A stretch of DNA of 30,811 nucleotides from a virus: positions 1-30,811 of IMG/VR virus record IMGVR_UViG_3300017996_000014; one strand, written 5' to 3'. The translations under genes were made by a program, and so were the position numbers. Under the pieces are notes generated by a model. That model did not search any database, was not told the DNA's origin, and saw only the letters and a program-made list of their open reading frames with translations. Positions 19,749-26,703 of the stretch are shown here, piece after piece (the first letter of the stretch is position 1; every line of letters begins with the position of its first letter).

Positions 19749-20342
19749 CTACTCCAAATCCAGCGCAAATTCTGTAAGTATAAGAGAACCAACAGTATGC
19801 GTGGTTGAGAGCGCGGTGAGCACGAAGTTCAAATCCTGTTCGCCAAGCAAACCAGTCGCGACCGTGGTGTCTGCCCAAATCGAGATTTGGTCTTCGATTT
19901 CGGTTGTAAACTGGCCGTTCAGATTTCCGAGAGAATCCAACTGCAATCGCGCATCGAAGGTGAAACCTCCCGCAGCGCGAGCCGTGGTGATGCCTGTGCT
20001 GGTGGCAATCTTGGTTTCGCCGGTCGCAGCAGAGACGATAAGTGCACTCGTCAGACCCGCAGCAATAGAAGCTGCCGACACCTGATACAGAGCGAGAGTG
20101 AAAACTGTGCCTACCGTGCAGGTATAGGTTCCCGTTGCACGGATGTGCAAAACCTGACCTGTTCCCTGATACAAACCAGTGACGCCTGCCATCAACGGGA
20201 CGATGCCCCCGCCAGTCAACGTCAGACCGTTGTTGTTCAGTTGAAACGCGGACTCCGTCGCCGCCGTAGCGACGAGCAATGGAGCGGTAGTCAATTGCTG
20301 TGTTCCCGAAACCTGCCTACGAACTGTGGATGCGTTGGACAC
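19749..20342 (-). CDS. putative virion protein, beta-rich
   Basis: 197 residues, mostly small, Thr/Ala/Gly-rich beta-strand sequence (VLHIRATGTYTCTVGTVF, FTTEIEDQISIWADTT) with no Cys pairs, TM segment or enzyme motif. Position directly after the major capsid gene and this composition suggest a head decoration or head-associated protein. The family is not recognised. The start is GTG at 20342 with GAGGAG 7 nt upstream. It is followed by a strong terminator. Confidence 0.75.
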   Translation of the reverse strand: MSNASTVRRQVSGTQQLTTAPLLVATAATESAFQLNNNGLTLTGGGIVPLMAGVTGLYQGTGQVLHIRATGTYTCTVGTVFTLALYQVSAASIAAGLTSALIVSAATGETKIATSTGITTARAAGGFTFDARLQLDSLGNLNGQFTTEIEDQISIWADTTVATGLLGEQDLNFVLTALSTTHTVGSLILTEFALDLE

Positions 20343-20354
20343 TGTAGTTCTCCT

Positions 20355-20744
20355 CTATTGAACTTTCTTAAAACCGTTCAAGTACGAAATCGCTGATTCC
20401 AACTCAGGGATGGCGTCATGAAACTGTCCAAGCCCTACGTTGTGTTCACGGCACAGAATCAAGCGGTTCTCGCCAGTTTCATGGTCGTGATCTTGGCAAG
20501 GAGATGTTTTTCCTTTGCCATGCGGCCCGAACGGATGGTTCCCGATGGGACACCGATTGTTTTGAGCGACAATCTGCGCTTCAAAGGCTGCCTCCGAAGT
20601 ACCGTACTGGTGTTTGTACCACCGAGTCCGTTGCGTTCGGTTGTTGAGAGCCTTCCACTGTTCTGGATGGTTCTCTCGCCAGCGTTTCGTGCGTCTTGCA
20701 AGGCTGGCTTTGGCTGCTTCGCTGTTCGGGTCTTTGTAGGGCAT
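20355..20744 (-). CDS. endonuclease VII-type HNH endonuclease
   Basis: 129 residues from the ATG at 20744 (MPYKDPNSEAAKASLARR). The N-terminus is basic. NRCPIGNH and SPCQDHDHETGENRL hold the Cys and DHDH catalytic site, then LCREHNVGLGQFHD and a helical LESAISYLNGF, the standard endonuclease VII tail. One zinc Cys pair is degenerate (REHN instead of CxxCN). GGAGG is positioned before the ATG inside a hairpin. It has a private promoter and is inserted between the capsid gene and the next virion gene. Confidence 0.88.
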   Translation of the reverse strand: MPYKDPNSEAAKASLARRTKRWRENHPEQWKALNNRTQRTRWYKHQYGTSEAAFEAQIVAQNNRCPIGNHPFGPHGKGKTSPCQDHDHETGENRLILCREHNVGLGQFHDAIPELESAISYLNGFKKVQ

Positions 20745-20760
20745 CGGATTCCTCCGATGC
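20741..20760 (-). promoter_or_regulatory. hairpin covering RBS and start codon
   Basis: GCATCGGA and TCCGATGC form a perfect 8-bp stem around GGAA. The Shine-Dalgarno GGAGGA lies in the 5' strand and loop, and the ATG in the 3' strand. This would hide the start of the HNH gene unless the transcript begins inside the 5' strand, which the promoter spacing makes possible. Confidence 0.6.
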
Positions 20761-20762
20761 TT

Positions 20763-20791
20763 ACTATAACACTCCCGAACCACAAAGTCAA
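20763..20791 (-). promoter_or_regulatory. sigma70-type promoter of HNH gene
   Basis: TTGACT (20786-20791), 17 nt, TATAGT (20763-20768). It lies directly after the capsid stop codon (TAA, 20794-20796). Confidence 0.83.
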
Positions 20792-20793
20792 GA

Positions 20794-21789
20794 TTAAACT
20801 GCGCTTACCTCGCCACGAACACGCCGAAAACCCGGTGTATTATTCGTATTGGGCCGGGCCACGACCCCAAGGAACCAGTCGTAGCTCACGATTGCTCGTG
20901 TCTGCAACATCGGGTTCGCCAAATCGATGTCGTTGTCGCCGAATGTCTTGACGTTGACTTTGAAGGACGGACTCCGGGGAACTCGGTTACCGAGCAACTC
21001 GGAAGCCATCATGGCTTCGCGGCCAACAATATACGTGGCGTAACCAGTCTTGCCCGTTGACGGGTAATTGGCATACGTCGGCACAGTTTGAGTGCGGATG
21101 ATGCGGACGCCCGCCCACTCCAGCACTGTGTATCCGCGCGTCATGTCGCTCTTCAGGACGGACATGCCGCCCTCGGAGCGCTTCAGCGTGTCAACCGCAG
21201 ACCCTGCGCTGTTGTCCGACATGAAGTCGTACACAACGTACGGATGCATGGCCGAGGTGTAAACCCCGCCATCCCGACCAGGGACTGCGTTACCCATCAA
21301 CTGCGATTCGCTCTTGCGAATCGTGTTGCTGAGCATGAACTCGTTGTCCAACAGATCGATGCGTGCACTGGCCTGAGCCGTTGCAGCCGCTTCGAAGCCG
21401 TTAATCGCAATCAGGTTTGAAGTCAGAGCGCCGCGATAGGACAGATTGCGCGAGGCGTCCATCGTAATGTCCGCCAAGAACATCTGTTCTGCGACGTTCG
21501 AAATTCCAACCCAATCGCCGTACTCGTCTGCGAATGCGTCGCTGAACACTTGGTTCAACTGCAGAGACGGGCCGGGGATGCCTTCGGAAAGGTCATACGT
21601 CGCAGCAGCGTACGGGGTCTGCCCGTAAAACTGCAGGGTACGACCGCTACGCCGAGGCAGCGGACGAAAATCACAAAGCTCTTCGAGAAAGGGAGTATTA
21701 AATTGCCACTCCATGATCGCGGTTCTGTCATATGCGATCTGAGGAAATGCTGCTAGGGTGGTACTCTGGACGCCAGGCGGTAAAATCGT
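20794..21789 (-). CDS. major capsid protein (N4-gp56 family), start uncertain
   Basis: The first in-frame ATG (21714) gives 306 residues, but conserved coding clearly continues upstream: LPPGVQSTTLAAFPQIAYDR leads into the ATG, and YDR..I is the usual N-terminal segment of this family. Then come RPLPRRSGRTLQFYG, LSEGIPGPSLQLNQV, YGDWVGISNVAEQMF, HPYVVYDFMSDNSAG, WAGVRIIRT and YATYIVGREAMMASEL, typical of N4-gp56-type coat proteins. The frame is open to 21801, but no ATG, GTG or TTG occurs there. ACG (21789) lies 7 nt and ATT (21786) 10 nt after GAGGG. The alternative is a TTG at 21841 plus a +1 shift. It forms the icosahedral shell. Confidence 0.85.
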   Translation of the reverse strand, partial: TILPPGVQSTTLAAFPQIAYDRTAIMEWQFNTPFLEELCDFRPLPRRSGRTLQFYGQTPYAAATYDLSEGIPGPSLQLNQVFSDAFADEYGDWVGISNVAEQMFLADITMDASRNLSYRGALTSNLIAINGFEAAATAQASARIDLLDNEFMLSNTIRKSESQLMGNAVPGRDGGVYTSAMHPYVVYDFMSDNSAGSAVDTLKRSEGGMSVLKSDMTRGYTVLEWAGVRIIRTQTVPTYANYPSTGKTGYATYIVGREAMMASELLGNRVPRSPSFKVNVKTFGDNDIDLANPMLQTRAIVSYDWFLGVVARPNTNNTPGFRRVRGEVSAV

Positions 21790-21871
21790 ATGGATACCCT
21801 CTTAATCCCCAGTTGGGATTGTAGGAAGGTATCTTGCTCAAGGAATCCCTTCTATCTATGAAACAAATAGT

Positions 21872-22291
21872 CTAAAACTTAACGCGAACTCGCAAAATTT
21901 CTTTCTTATGGTTGTGATTACAGCAGAGGGTTTGATATCCGGGAGGGTAGTTTTCATTGCGTAGCCTGCGATATAGTTCATGTCCTTTATCACCATTCAA
22001 AGCCTTACGACGCTCTTGTGCACCATTATTTTCTATGTGGTCTAGCACAAGCATGTCGATATCATCAATCTCGCACCCAGGCCATGAACATTGCAATTTC
22101 TCCTGCGGCCCATAATGGGATAGAACGTCGGTTTTAATTGTGGTCCTTGATTTCGCTGTATATTGATGAACTTTAGGTGCTCGACGATTATAAACACATT
22201 GACGACAAATTCCCGCATTACGACGATGAAATTTGGTGGAATCCGTCTCTCCACAAACTCTGCAAAGTCGTAGTTGTTTCTTCCAAGGCAT
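21872..22291 (-). CDS. HNH endonuclease
   Basis: 139 residues. CRVCGE and CRQCVYNRR form an N-terminal zinc ribbon, then VLSHYGP, CSWPGC, MLVLDHIENNGAQERR, LYRRL and YPPGYQTLCCNHNHKK, the standard phage HNH layout. The -10 of its promoter ends 6 nt before the ATG (22291), so no Shine-Dalgarno leader is transcribed. It is inserted between the scaffold-like and capsid genes. Confidence 0.9.
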   Translation of the reverse strand: MPWKKQLRLCRVCGETDSTKFHRRNAGICRQCVYNRRAPKVHQYTAKSRTTIKTDVLSHYGPQEKLQCSWPGCEIDDIDMLVLDHIENNGAQERRKALNGDKGHELYRRLRNENYPPGYQTLCCNHNHKKEILRVRVKF

Positions 22292-22297
22292 ATTGTA

Positions 22298-22326
22298 ACT
22301 ATATCACGCCTGCAAAGATAAGTCAA
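22298..22326 (-). promoter_or_regulatory. sigma70-type promoter of HNH gene
   Basis: TTGACT (22321-22326), 17 nt, TATAGT (22298-22303). The expected start site coincides with the ATG at 22291, giving a leaderless mRNA. Confidence 0.86.
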
Positions 22327-22333
22327 GAGGGCT

Positions 22334-22364
22334 GCGCGGGGACGTTGGGCGTCCCCTCTCGCGC
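22334..22364 (-). other. strong hairpin without T tract
   Basis: GGGGACG/CGTCCCC (7 bp, 5-nt loop) extended by GCGC/GCGC across a bulge. It lies between the scaffold-like gene stop and the HNH promoter. With no T run it is not a classical terminator; RNA stabilisation or a pause site is possible. Confidence 0.55.
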
Positions 22365-22397
22365 CTAAAATGAAAGTGTGATCAGCACCTTCAAACT

Positions 22398-23549
22398 TTA
22401 CGATCTCACCGAACGTGCTTTAAATTGCTCCGTGAATGCTTGATTCGGGTCTTTGCCTGCCAACCGCTGCGCCTGTTTCCACGCATCCATAATTTCTTGC
22501 GGTGTCGCATCTTTCGGAATTTCGATGACGGGTTCTTTCTTGGTGTCAACTACTTCAGTCGCTGCGCCAGTACCGGAACTGCGACCGAAAAGTGATGACG
22601 ATGTCGGTGTCGTTGTTTGAACTCTGGCCGCTGCCGCCGCGCGCTGCTGTCTAGCGGCTATTTCTGCAGCCGCTGCCTCTCCAGGAGTCGCATGCTGTTC
22701 TGCCGCCAGCCGTGCGGTTTCCGCCGCCGCTGCCCTAGCATTCTCAACCGCATCCGCTTCAGATACCGCAGTCTCAGCCGGAAACACGATTCCCAATTCC
22801 TTCATTTTTGCGTAGGCAGCCGCCAACGCGCCAACCTTGTCCGTCGCGTCAACAAGCCCAAGAGCCGCAACCTGCAAACCAATCACCTGCAAATTCTTTT
22901 GACCGCCCGGCCAGTCTCGACCGGCAGGGCTGGAACGAAATACATCAGTAGCTTGTTGCCACGACTGTTCAAACTGGGTAGTCTGAGACTGCTCAACCGT
23001 AGCTTTCAGCGTGTCAATCGAGAGACCTTGCTCGGCGAGATATTCGTCCATCGCACCAGACTGCTTGATATAGTCCTTGGTGGAAATCTCACCTCGTTTG
23101 AATTTGGTTTCTAATTCAACTCGGGCAAGAGCTTTTACTTCCTCGGCTTTTGCTACAGCAGCCGCTGTCGCAATCGGGTCAACCACAGCCGCAACTTGGG
23201 TTTGTGCTTCAGGCTTAACCGCATACGCCACCGCGTACGCTTGGTTAATCATGCGCTCCAAGCCAAGCTCGTCCGAGGCAACAAATTCAAAATCGGTTCC
23301 GCCGATGTTCACTGTGCGGGTGTACTCCTTGATTTCCGCCGCATGCGCCGCCGCAGCCTTTGCGTCGTCTTCTGCTTTCTTGGCAGCCGCCGCAGCCGTG
23401 TCGGCAGCTTCCTTGACGGCGTCCGACTGCTTCTGAGCTTCGGCGATTACAGCCGCTCGAACAGTCTCAGGATTCACAGCAGCCTTAATGGCTGCCTCTA
23501 GCTCGGGATTCATTGTAACGGCGGGTAAAATCGATGCATTCGTGCTCAT
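22398..23549 (-). CDS. putative head scaffolding protein
   Basis: 383 residues, very rich in Ala/Glu/Lys/Gln with long predicted coiled coils (residues 20-75, 95-130 and 270-315), no Cys and no TM. The C-terminus has a helical segment (TPQEIMDAWKQAQRLAGKDP) of the kind scaffolds use to bind coat protein. The position between portal and coat genes is the usual scaffold slot. The start at 23549 has AAAGGAG 7 nt upstream. The assignment rests on composition and order, not on a family match. Confidence 0.75.
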   Translation of the reverse strand: MSTNASILPAVTMNPELEAAIKAAVNPETVRAAVIAEAQKQSDAVKEAADTAAAAAKKAEDDAKAAAAHAAEIKEYTRTVNIGGTDFEFVASDELGLERMINQAYAVAYAVKPEAQTQVAAVVDPIATAAAVAKAEEVKALARVELETKFKRGEISTKDYIKQSGAMDEYLAEQGLSIDTLKATVEQSQTTQFEQSWQQATDVFRSSPAGRDWPGGQKNLQVIGLQVAALGLVDATDKVGALAAAYAKMKELGIVFPAETAVSEADAVENARAAAAETARLAAEQHATPGEAAAAEIAARQQRAAAAARVQTTTPTSSSLFGRSSGTGAATEVVDTKKEPVIEIPKDATPQEIMDAWKQAQRLAGKDPNQAFTEQFKARSVRS

Positions 23550-23593
23550 TGGGAAACTCCTTTGTATGGACTACTCTTATGGGATAGGAAGTC

Positions 23594-23611
23594 AAAAACT
23601 TGTAACAAGTT
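23594..23611 (-). terminator. weak hairpin with short T tract
   Basis: AACTTG-TTA-CAAGTT followed by TTT in the gap before the scaffold-like gene. The stem is only 6 bp and AT-rich, so at most it is a partial terminator. Confidence 0.3.
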
Positions 23612-23619
23612 GTCAGAAA

Positions 23620-24054
23620 CTAATAGCTGCCCGCCACACGCGCATCTTGGTCTCGCTTCTCAAAATTCTGAAGCACCTTGAGACGAACGTAGTCACCCTG
23701 GTCCTGCAATTCTTGAGCAGTCTTCTCGGGCAGGGACTCTAACTGCTCTCGGGCTTCGGCGAGACCGATGTCGATGGCTTCTTGGAGTTTGCCGAGCAAA
23801 CCCTGATGGTGTTCTTTCGACGCCTGGGCGCGAGCCTTTAGTATCACGATTTGCTGCGTGTCCCAGCCACCAAAATCTACGCTGATGTCGGTGGCGATTT
23901 GCACCAGTTCTTCAGACAATCGCAGGAAGTCGATGAAACCTGGATGCGCTCGCAGACTGATGAGCCGATTAGCTCGCTCGATTGCGGGCGTCGTGGTTTG
24001 CACAAACGGTTTTGTTGCCTCGGTGACTGGATGGACGACTGGACTGCTGCTCAT
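23620..24054 (-). CDS. helical hypothetical protein, 144 residues
   Basis: The start at 24054 (MSSSPVVHPVTEATKPF) is chosen because AAGGAG lies 6 nt upstream; the longer frame to 24192 crosses a hairpin and the gene before it. The product is mainly alpha-helical (FIDFLRLSEELVQIATDI, LQEAIDI, EAREQLESLPEKTAQEL) without TM or Cys. It lies in the head-gene block, so it is perhaps a head-assembly accessory. Family not recognised. Confidence 0.78.
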   Translation of the reverse strand: MSSSPVVHPVTEATKPFVQTTTPAIERANRLISLRAHPGFIDFLRLSEELVQIATDISVDFGGWDTQQIVILKARAQASKEHHQGLLGKLQEAIDIGLAEAREQLESLPEKTAQELQDQGDYVRLKVLQNFEKRDQDARVAGSY

Positions 24055-24082
24055 GCTTTGCTCCTTGATATTCTTTTCGACG

Positions 24083-24106
24083 AAACCCCCCGAAACAGGG
24101 GGTTTT
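24083..24106 (-). terminator. hairpin, possible attenuator
   Basis: AAACCCCC and GGGGGTTT form a perfect 8-bp stem with a 7-nt loop in the gap between the small membrane gene and the helical gene. The T run beyond the stem is short, so termination is probably partial. Confidence 0.5.
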
Positions 24107-24131
24107 GCGACATAAAGTATCGTTTTTCGAC

Positions 24132-24431
24132 TTACAGCCCGAAAATTTCGCTGAATGAAACCTTGGCCTTGCGCAGCTTCAGATAATTCCAAATGCCAAA
24201 CACGAAGCCGACTACAGCAACTCCCAGTTCGATGTGTACTCCGAGAACTTCATGGTTCCACATCAAAGGCAGCACACCCAAAAACGGGAGAACGCCGCAC
24301 TTGAATGCGTACGCTATCAGATTGCTCTCTACAAAACCATGTTGCAGAGCTACGTCCGTCGTTCGAACATCCGAGAACTGTCCTAGAATTGCGGCTACCG
24401 TTACGAGAAAGAAAATTGCATCGAGATTCAT
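24132..24431 (-). CDS. small membrane protein (DUF5658-like)
   Basis: 99 residues with about three hydrophobic segments (4-18, 40-56, 65-83). FSDVRTTDVALQHGFVESN resembles the D..T......G..E.N motif of DUF5658-type membrane proteins. Between portal and scaffold such a gene is unexpected, so it may be a moron affecting the host membrane. The ATG has AAGGAGG upstream, overlapping the portal stop. Confidence 0.75.
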   Translation of the reverse strand: MNLDAIFFLVTVAAILGQFSDVRTTDVALQHGFVESNLIAYAFKCGVLPFLGVLPLMWNHEVLGVHIELGVAVVGFVFGIWNYLKLRKAKVSFSEIFGL

Positions 24432-24440
24432 AAAGCCTCC

Positions 24441-26663
24441 TTAGAATGCCGAAGAATCCATCTTTGCAAATGCGCCCTTTGCTGCACGATCAAGCCCTTG
24501 TGCTTCCGGCGTAGCTGCCTCGGCTTTCGCCGACGCCGCATCAACGGACGCCTGATGGTCAACTCCCTGAGCCTTGAGCGTATGCTTGCCTGTTTCCAGG
24601 AGCATCCGATTTTCAGACTGGTTATTGTCAACGTCCTTCTTCACTTCGCCCTGAGCCTTCACGATGCCCAGCTTGCCCTGCATTGCGGCTTGCTGTGTAT
24701 TCGCCGCCATGCGAGCCTTGTCGTCGTCGTTCATCGGGACGATGATCTTTTCCTTGTATGGTCCACCAAAAGCATCAAACAACATAGTCATCATCCCATT
24801 GAAGTCAATTTTCATCGCCTGGACACCAAGATTCTCGACTGTTCCTGGTGACTGAATTAAGGTTTGCAGAATACCTATAGTCTTGTTAAGCGCTTCACGA
24901 GATGCGAGTCTAGCTCCCGCTGAAATATCTACTCGATAGGTGCCGTTGATAATATCCAGCGGCGTTGCTTGGAACGCAAGCCCGAGGGCATCGGATAGCA
25001 TTGTTCGAACCTGCGACGGTTTGAGTTTTTGATTCTCTTCCACGCAGTATTCGAGGAACGGAATGTAAATTTGCTCCGAGATCACGTCCACCAAATCTTG
25101 CAACTTCACATTCTCACCGCTGGTGACTGCCTCTACGCCTCCGGGCGTTCGCATTGCCCCAGCCGAACCTGTGTTCCCGCCCAGAGTGCTCGGACCCGCC
25201 CCTGCGACGGCTGCTGCCCACTGCTTCATCTGAGCGATAACCTGCAAAGGCTCATTCGCCGAAATTGCGTTACGAGTTAGCGGTTTGAACTCGCCGTTGG
25301 GGTCATGCTTGAACACTTTGCCAGGGAAAATCCACTGAGCCTGGGCTGTGTTGTTCGTGCCTGCCGGTGCGGTGTACGTTCCCATCAAATTCAGGTTCAT
25401 GTCGTCCAAAAATGCGTTGATGATGCCCTGACAAATGCGCTGAAAGTCGGTTAGCCAAAACGCGATGCCGTATCCATGCGCAGAGTCGGGCGCATTGCGG
25501 AAACAGAAGCCAAGAAATGGCGGACGACCGAATTTATGCGTGTCGTTTAGGATGCAAAGCTCTTTTCCAAGAATGATACAATGCCGAGAACCCGTCCAGT
25601 AGTCAAACAACTCAAATTTACGCATCAGCGGGTCATGTGCCGTGCGTTCCGTGTAGTTTTCTGGGTACGCTTTTTGCGGAGTTGTAGTTTGCTGAAAAAC
25701 TGGGTTCCCAGTGTTCGACCCGAGGGTTTCCAGCGGGTTGGTGGCTGCCATACTCTGCATTTGCGGAGTTGAAAGTTTCACCAACTCCTCACGAGATGGA
25801 ATTTTCCAACCTTTGACTTTTCGCTGCGCATCCAAATCGTAGCCCGTGCAATAAAGAATACGTCCAAACCACTCAGCGCAACGGGGGTCGCCCCGACGCA
25901 GGTCAGGAGCATATCGAGCCCGCCGAATTGGCACATGCTCTAGCTTCGGCATGTTGATTTCCAACGTGCCCACTACCTTATCCTCGACATCATCCTCATC
26001 GAATTGCGGAACATTGACGACGTTGCCGTTCACAACCATTGTTTGCGGATGCTGCTTCTGAACTTTCTTGATAATCGGCTTGCTGAGCTTCGACCAGCCG
26101 TAATGCGCGACACCGAAACCATAAAACAGCCCATCGTACGTGATTTCGCGCATTTCAGTCTTACACGAAACGCCCTTGTAGCCGCAGGTTTTCAGTTGCG
26201 CGTTGATGATGGCTTGCTGAGCCTCTGCGCACGCCAGCGGCGTGCCGGAAGTGGCGTCAATTTTGAAAGATTGGTAACCGCCAAACAGAGTTTGATTCAC
26301 GACGCTATGAATGCTGTAGAACTCCTCGGCAACGAGCGGAATTCCCAGGTGCGAACGCATCTGGTCAGAGCCTTTCCACTTGATGGGCTCAACCCACGCA
26401 CGCAGCATCACTTCTGCGAGATTCCACCGGCCAATCAATCCTCGGGTAGCGATAAACTGCTCGGACTCTTCCCTGTTGAGGTTAGCCTCTTTCATCATGC
26501 TAAGGTCTGAGCGAAGCTGGTCATCGAAACCAACTTCAGTCGGACTAATCGGCAATGCCGTCTCGCCATACGGAACTGCACCGGGCAGTTCTTGAATGCG
26601 AATCTGTCCCGTATCAGTAAAATGGCTTGTCGCCATAGGATTTTTTTTGTTGATTTCAGCCAT
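24441..26663 (-). CDS. portal protein (head-tail connector)
   Basis: 740 residues. The size, position between terminase and scaffold/coat, and order of segments fit the large podovirus-type portal (the N4 gp59/P22-like class): EEFYSIHSVVNQTLFG, EITYDGLFYGFGVAHYGW, HVPIRRARYAPD, RKFELFDYWTGSRHCI, RPPFLGFCFRNAPDSAHGYG, DDMNLNL, a PSTLGGNTGSAGAMRTPGG loop and a helical, Ala/Gln-rich C-terminal barrel (after 640). It forms the dodecameric DNA gate. The ATG at 26663 lacks a strong Shine-Dalgarno sequence. Confidence 0.88.
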   Translation of the reverse strand: MAEINKKNPMATSHFTDTGQIRIQELPGAVPYGETALPISPTEVGFDDQLRSDLSMMKEANLNREESEQFIATRGLIGRWNLAEVMLRAWVEPIKWKGSDQMRSHLGIPLVAEEFYSIHSVVNQTLFGGYQSFKIDATSGTPLACAEAQQAIINAQLKTCGYKGVSCKTEMREITYDGLFYGFGVAHYGWSKLSKPIIKKVQKQHPQTMVVNGNVVNVPQFDEDDVEDKVVGTLEINMPKLEHVPIRRARYAPDLRRGDPRCAEWFGRILYCTGYDLDAQRKVKGWKIPSREELVKLSTPQMQSMAATNPLETLGSNTGNPVFQQTTTPQKAYPENYTERTAHDPLMRKFELFDYWTGSRHCIILGKELCILNDTHKFGRPPFLGFCFRNAPDSAHGYGIAFWLTDFQRICQGIINAFLDDMNLNLMGTYTAPAGTNNTAQAQWIFPGKVFKHDPNGEFKPLTRNAISANEPLQVIAQMKQWAAAVAGAGPSTLGGNTGSAGAMRTPGGVEAVTSGENVKLQDLVDVISEQIYIPFLEYCVEENQKLKPSQVRTMLSDALGLAFQATPLDIINGTYRVDISAGARLASREALNKTIGILQTLIQSPGTVENLGVQAMKIDFNGMMTMLFDAFGGPYKEKIIVPMNDDDKARMAANTQQAAMQGKLGIVKAQGEVKKDVDNNQSENRMLLETGKHTLKAQGVDHQASVDAASAKAEAATPEAQGLDRAAKGAFAKMDSSAF

Positions 26664-26674
26664 GTCAGAGTCTC

Positions 26675-26703
26675 ATTATATGGCGTAACAAGTCTTAAAT
26701 CAC
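26675..26703 (-). promoter_or_regulatory. weak promoter candidate before portal gene
   Basis: TATAAT (26675-26680) is perfect, but the -35 at 17 nt is GTGATT (26698-26703), only half matching. The -10 ends 11 nt before the portal ATG. Possible but uncertain. Confidence 0.3.

Noticed and set aside
22042-22326. 94-codon minus-strand ORF overlapping the HNH gene at 21872-22291
   Set aside because: It would start inside the HNH promoter and is an alternate-frame shadow of the zinc-ribbon region.
21790-22370. Group I intron in the capsid gene carrying the HNH ORF
   Set aside because: Only about 150 nt lie outside the HNH ORF, too little for a group I core; no P7-type elements or convincing 5' exon with a ribosome site were found.
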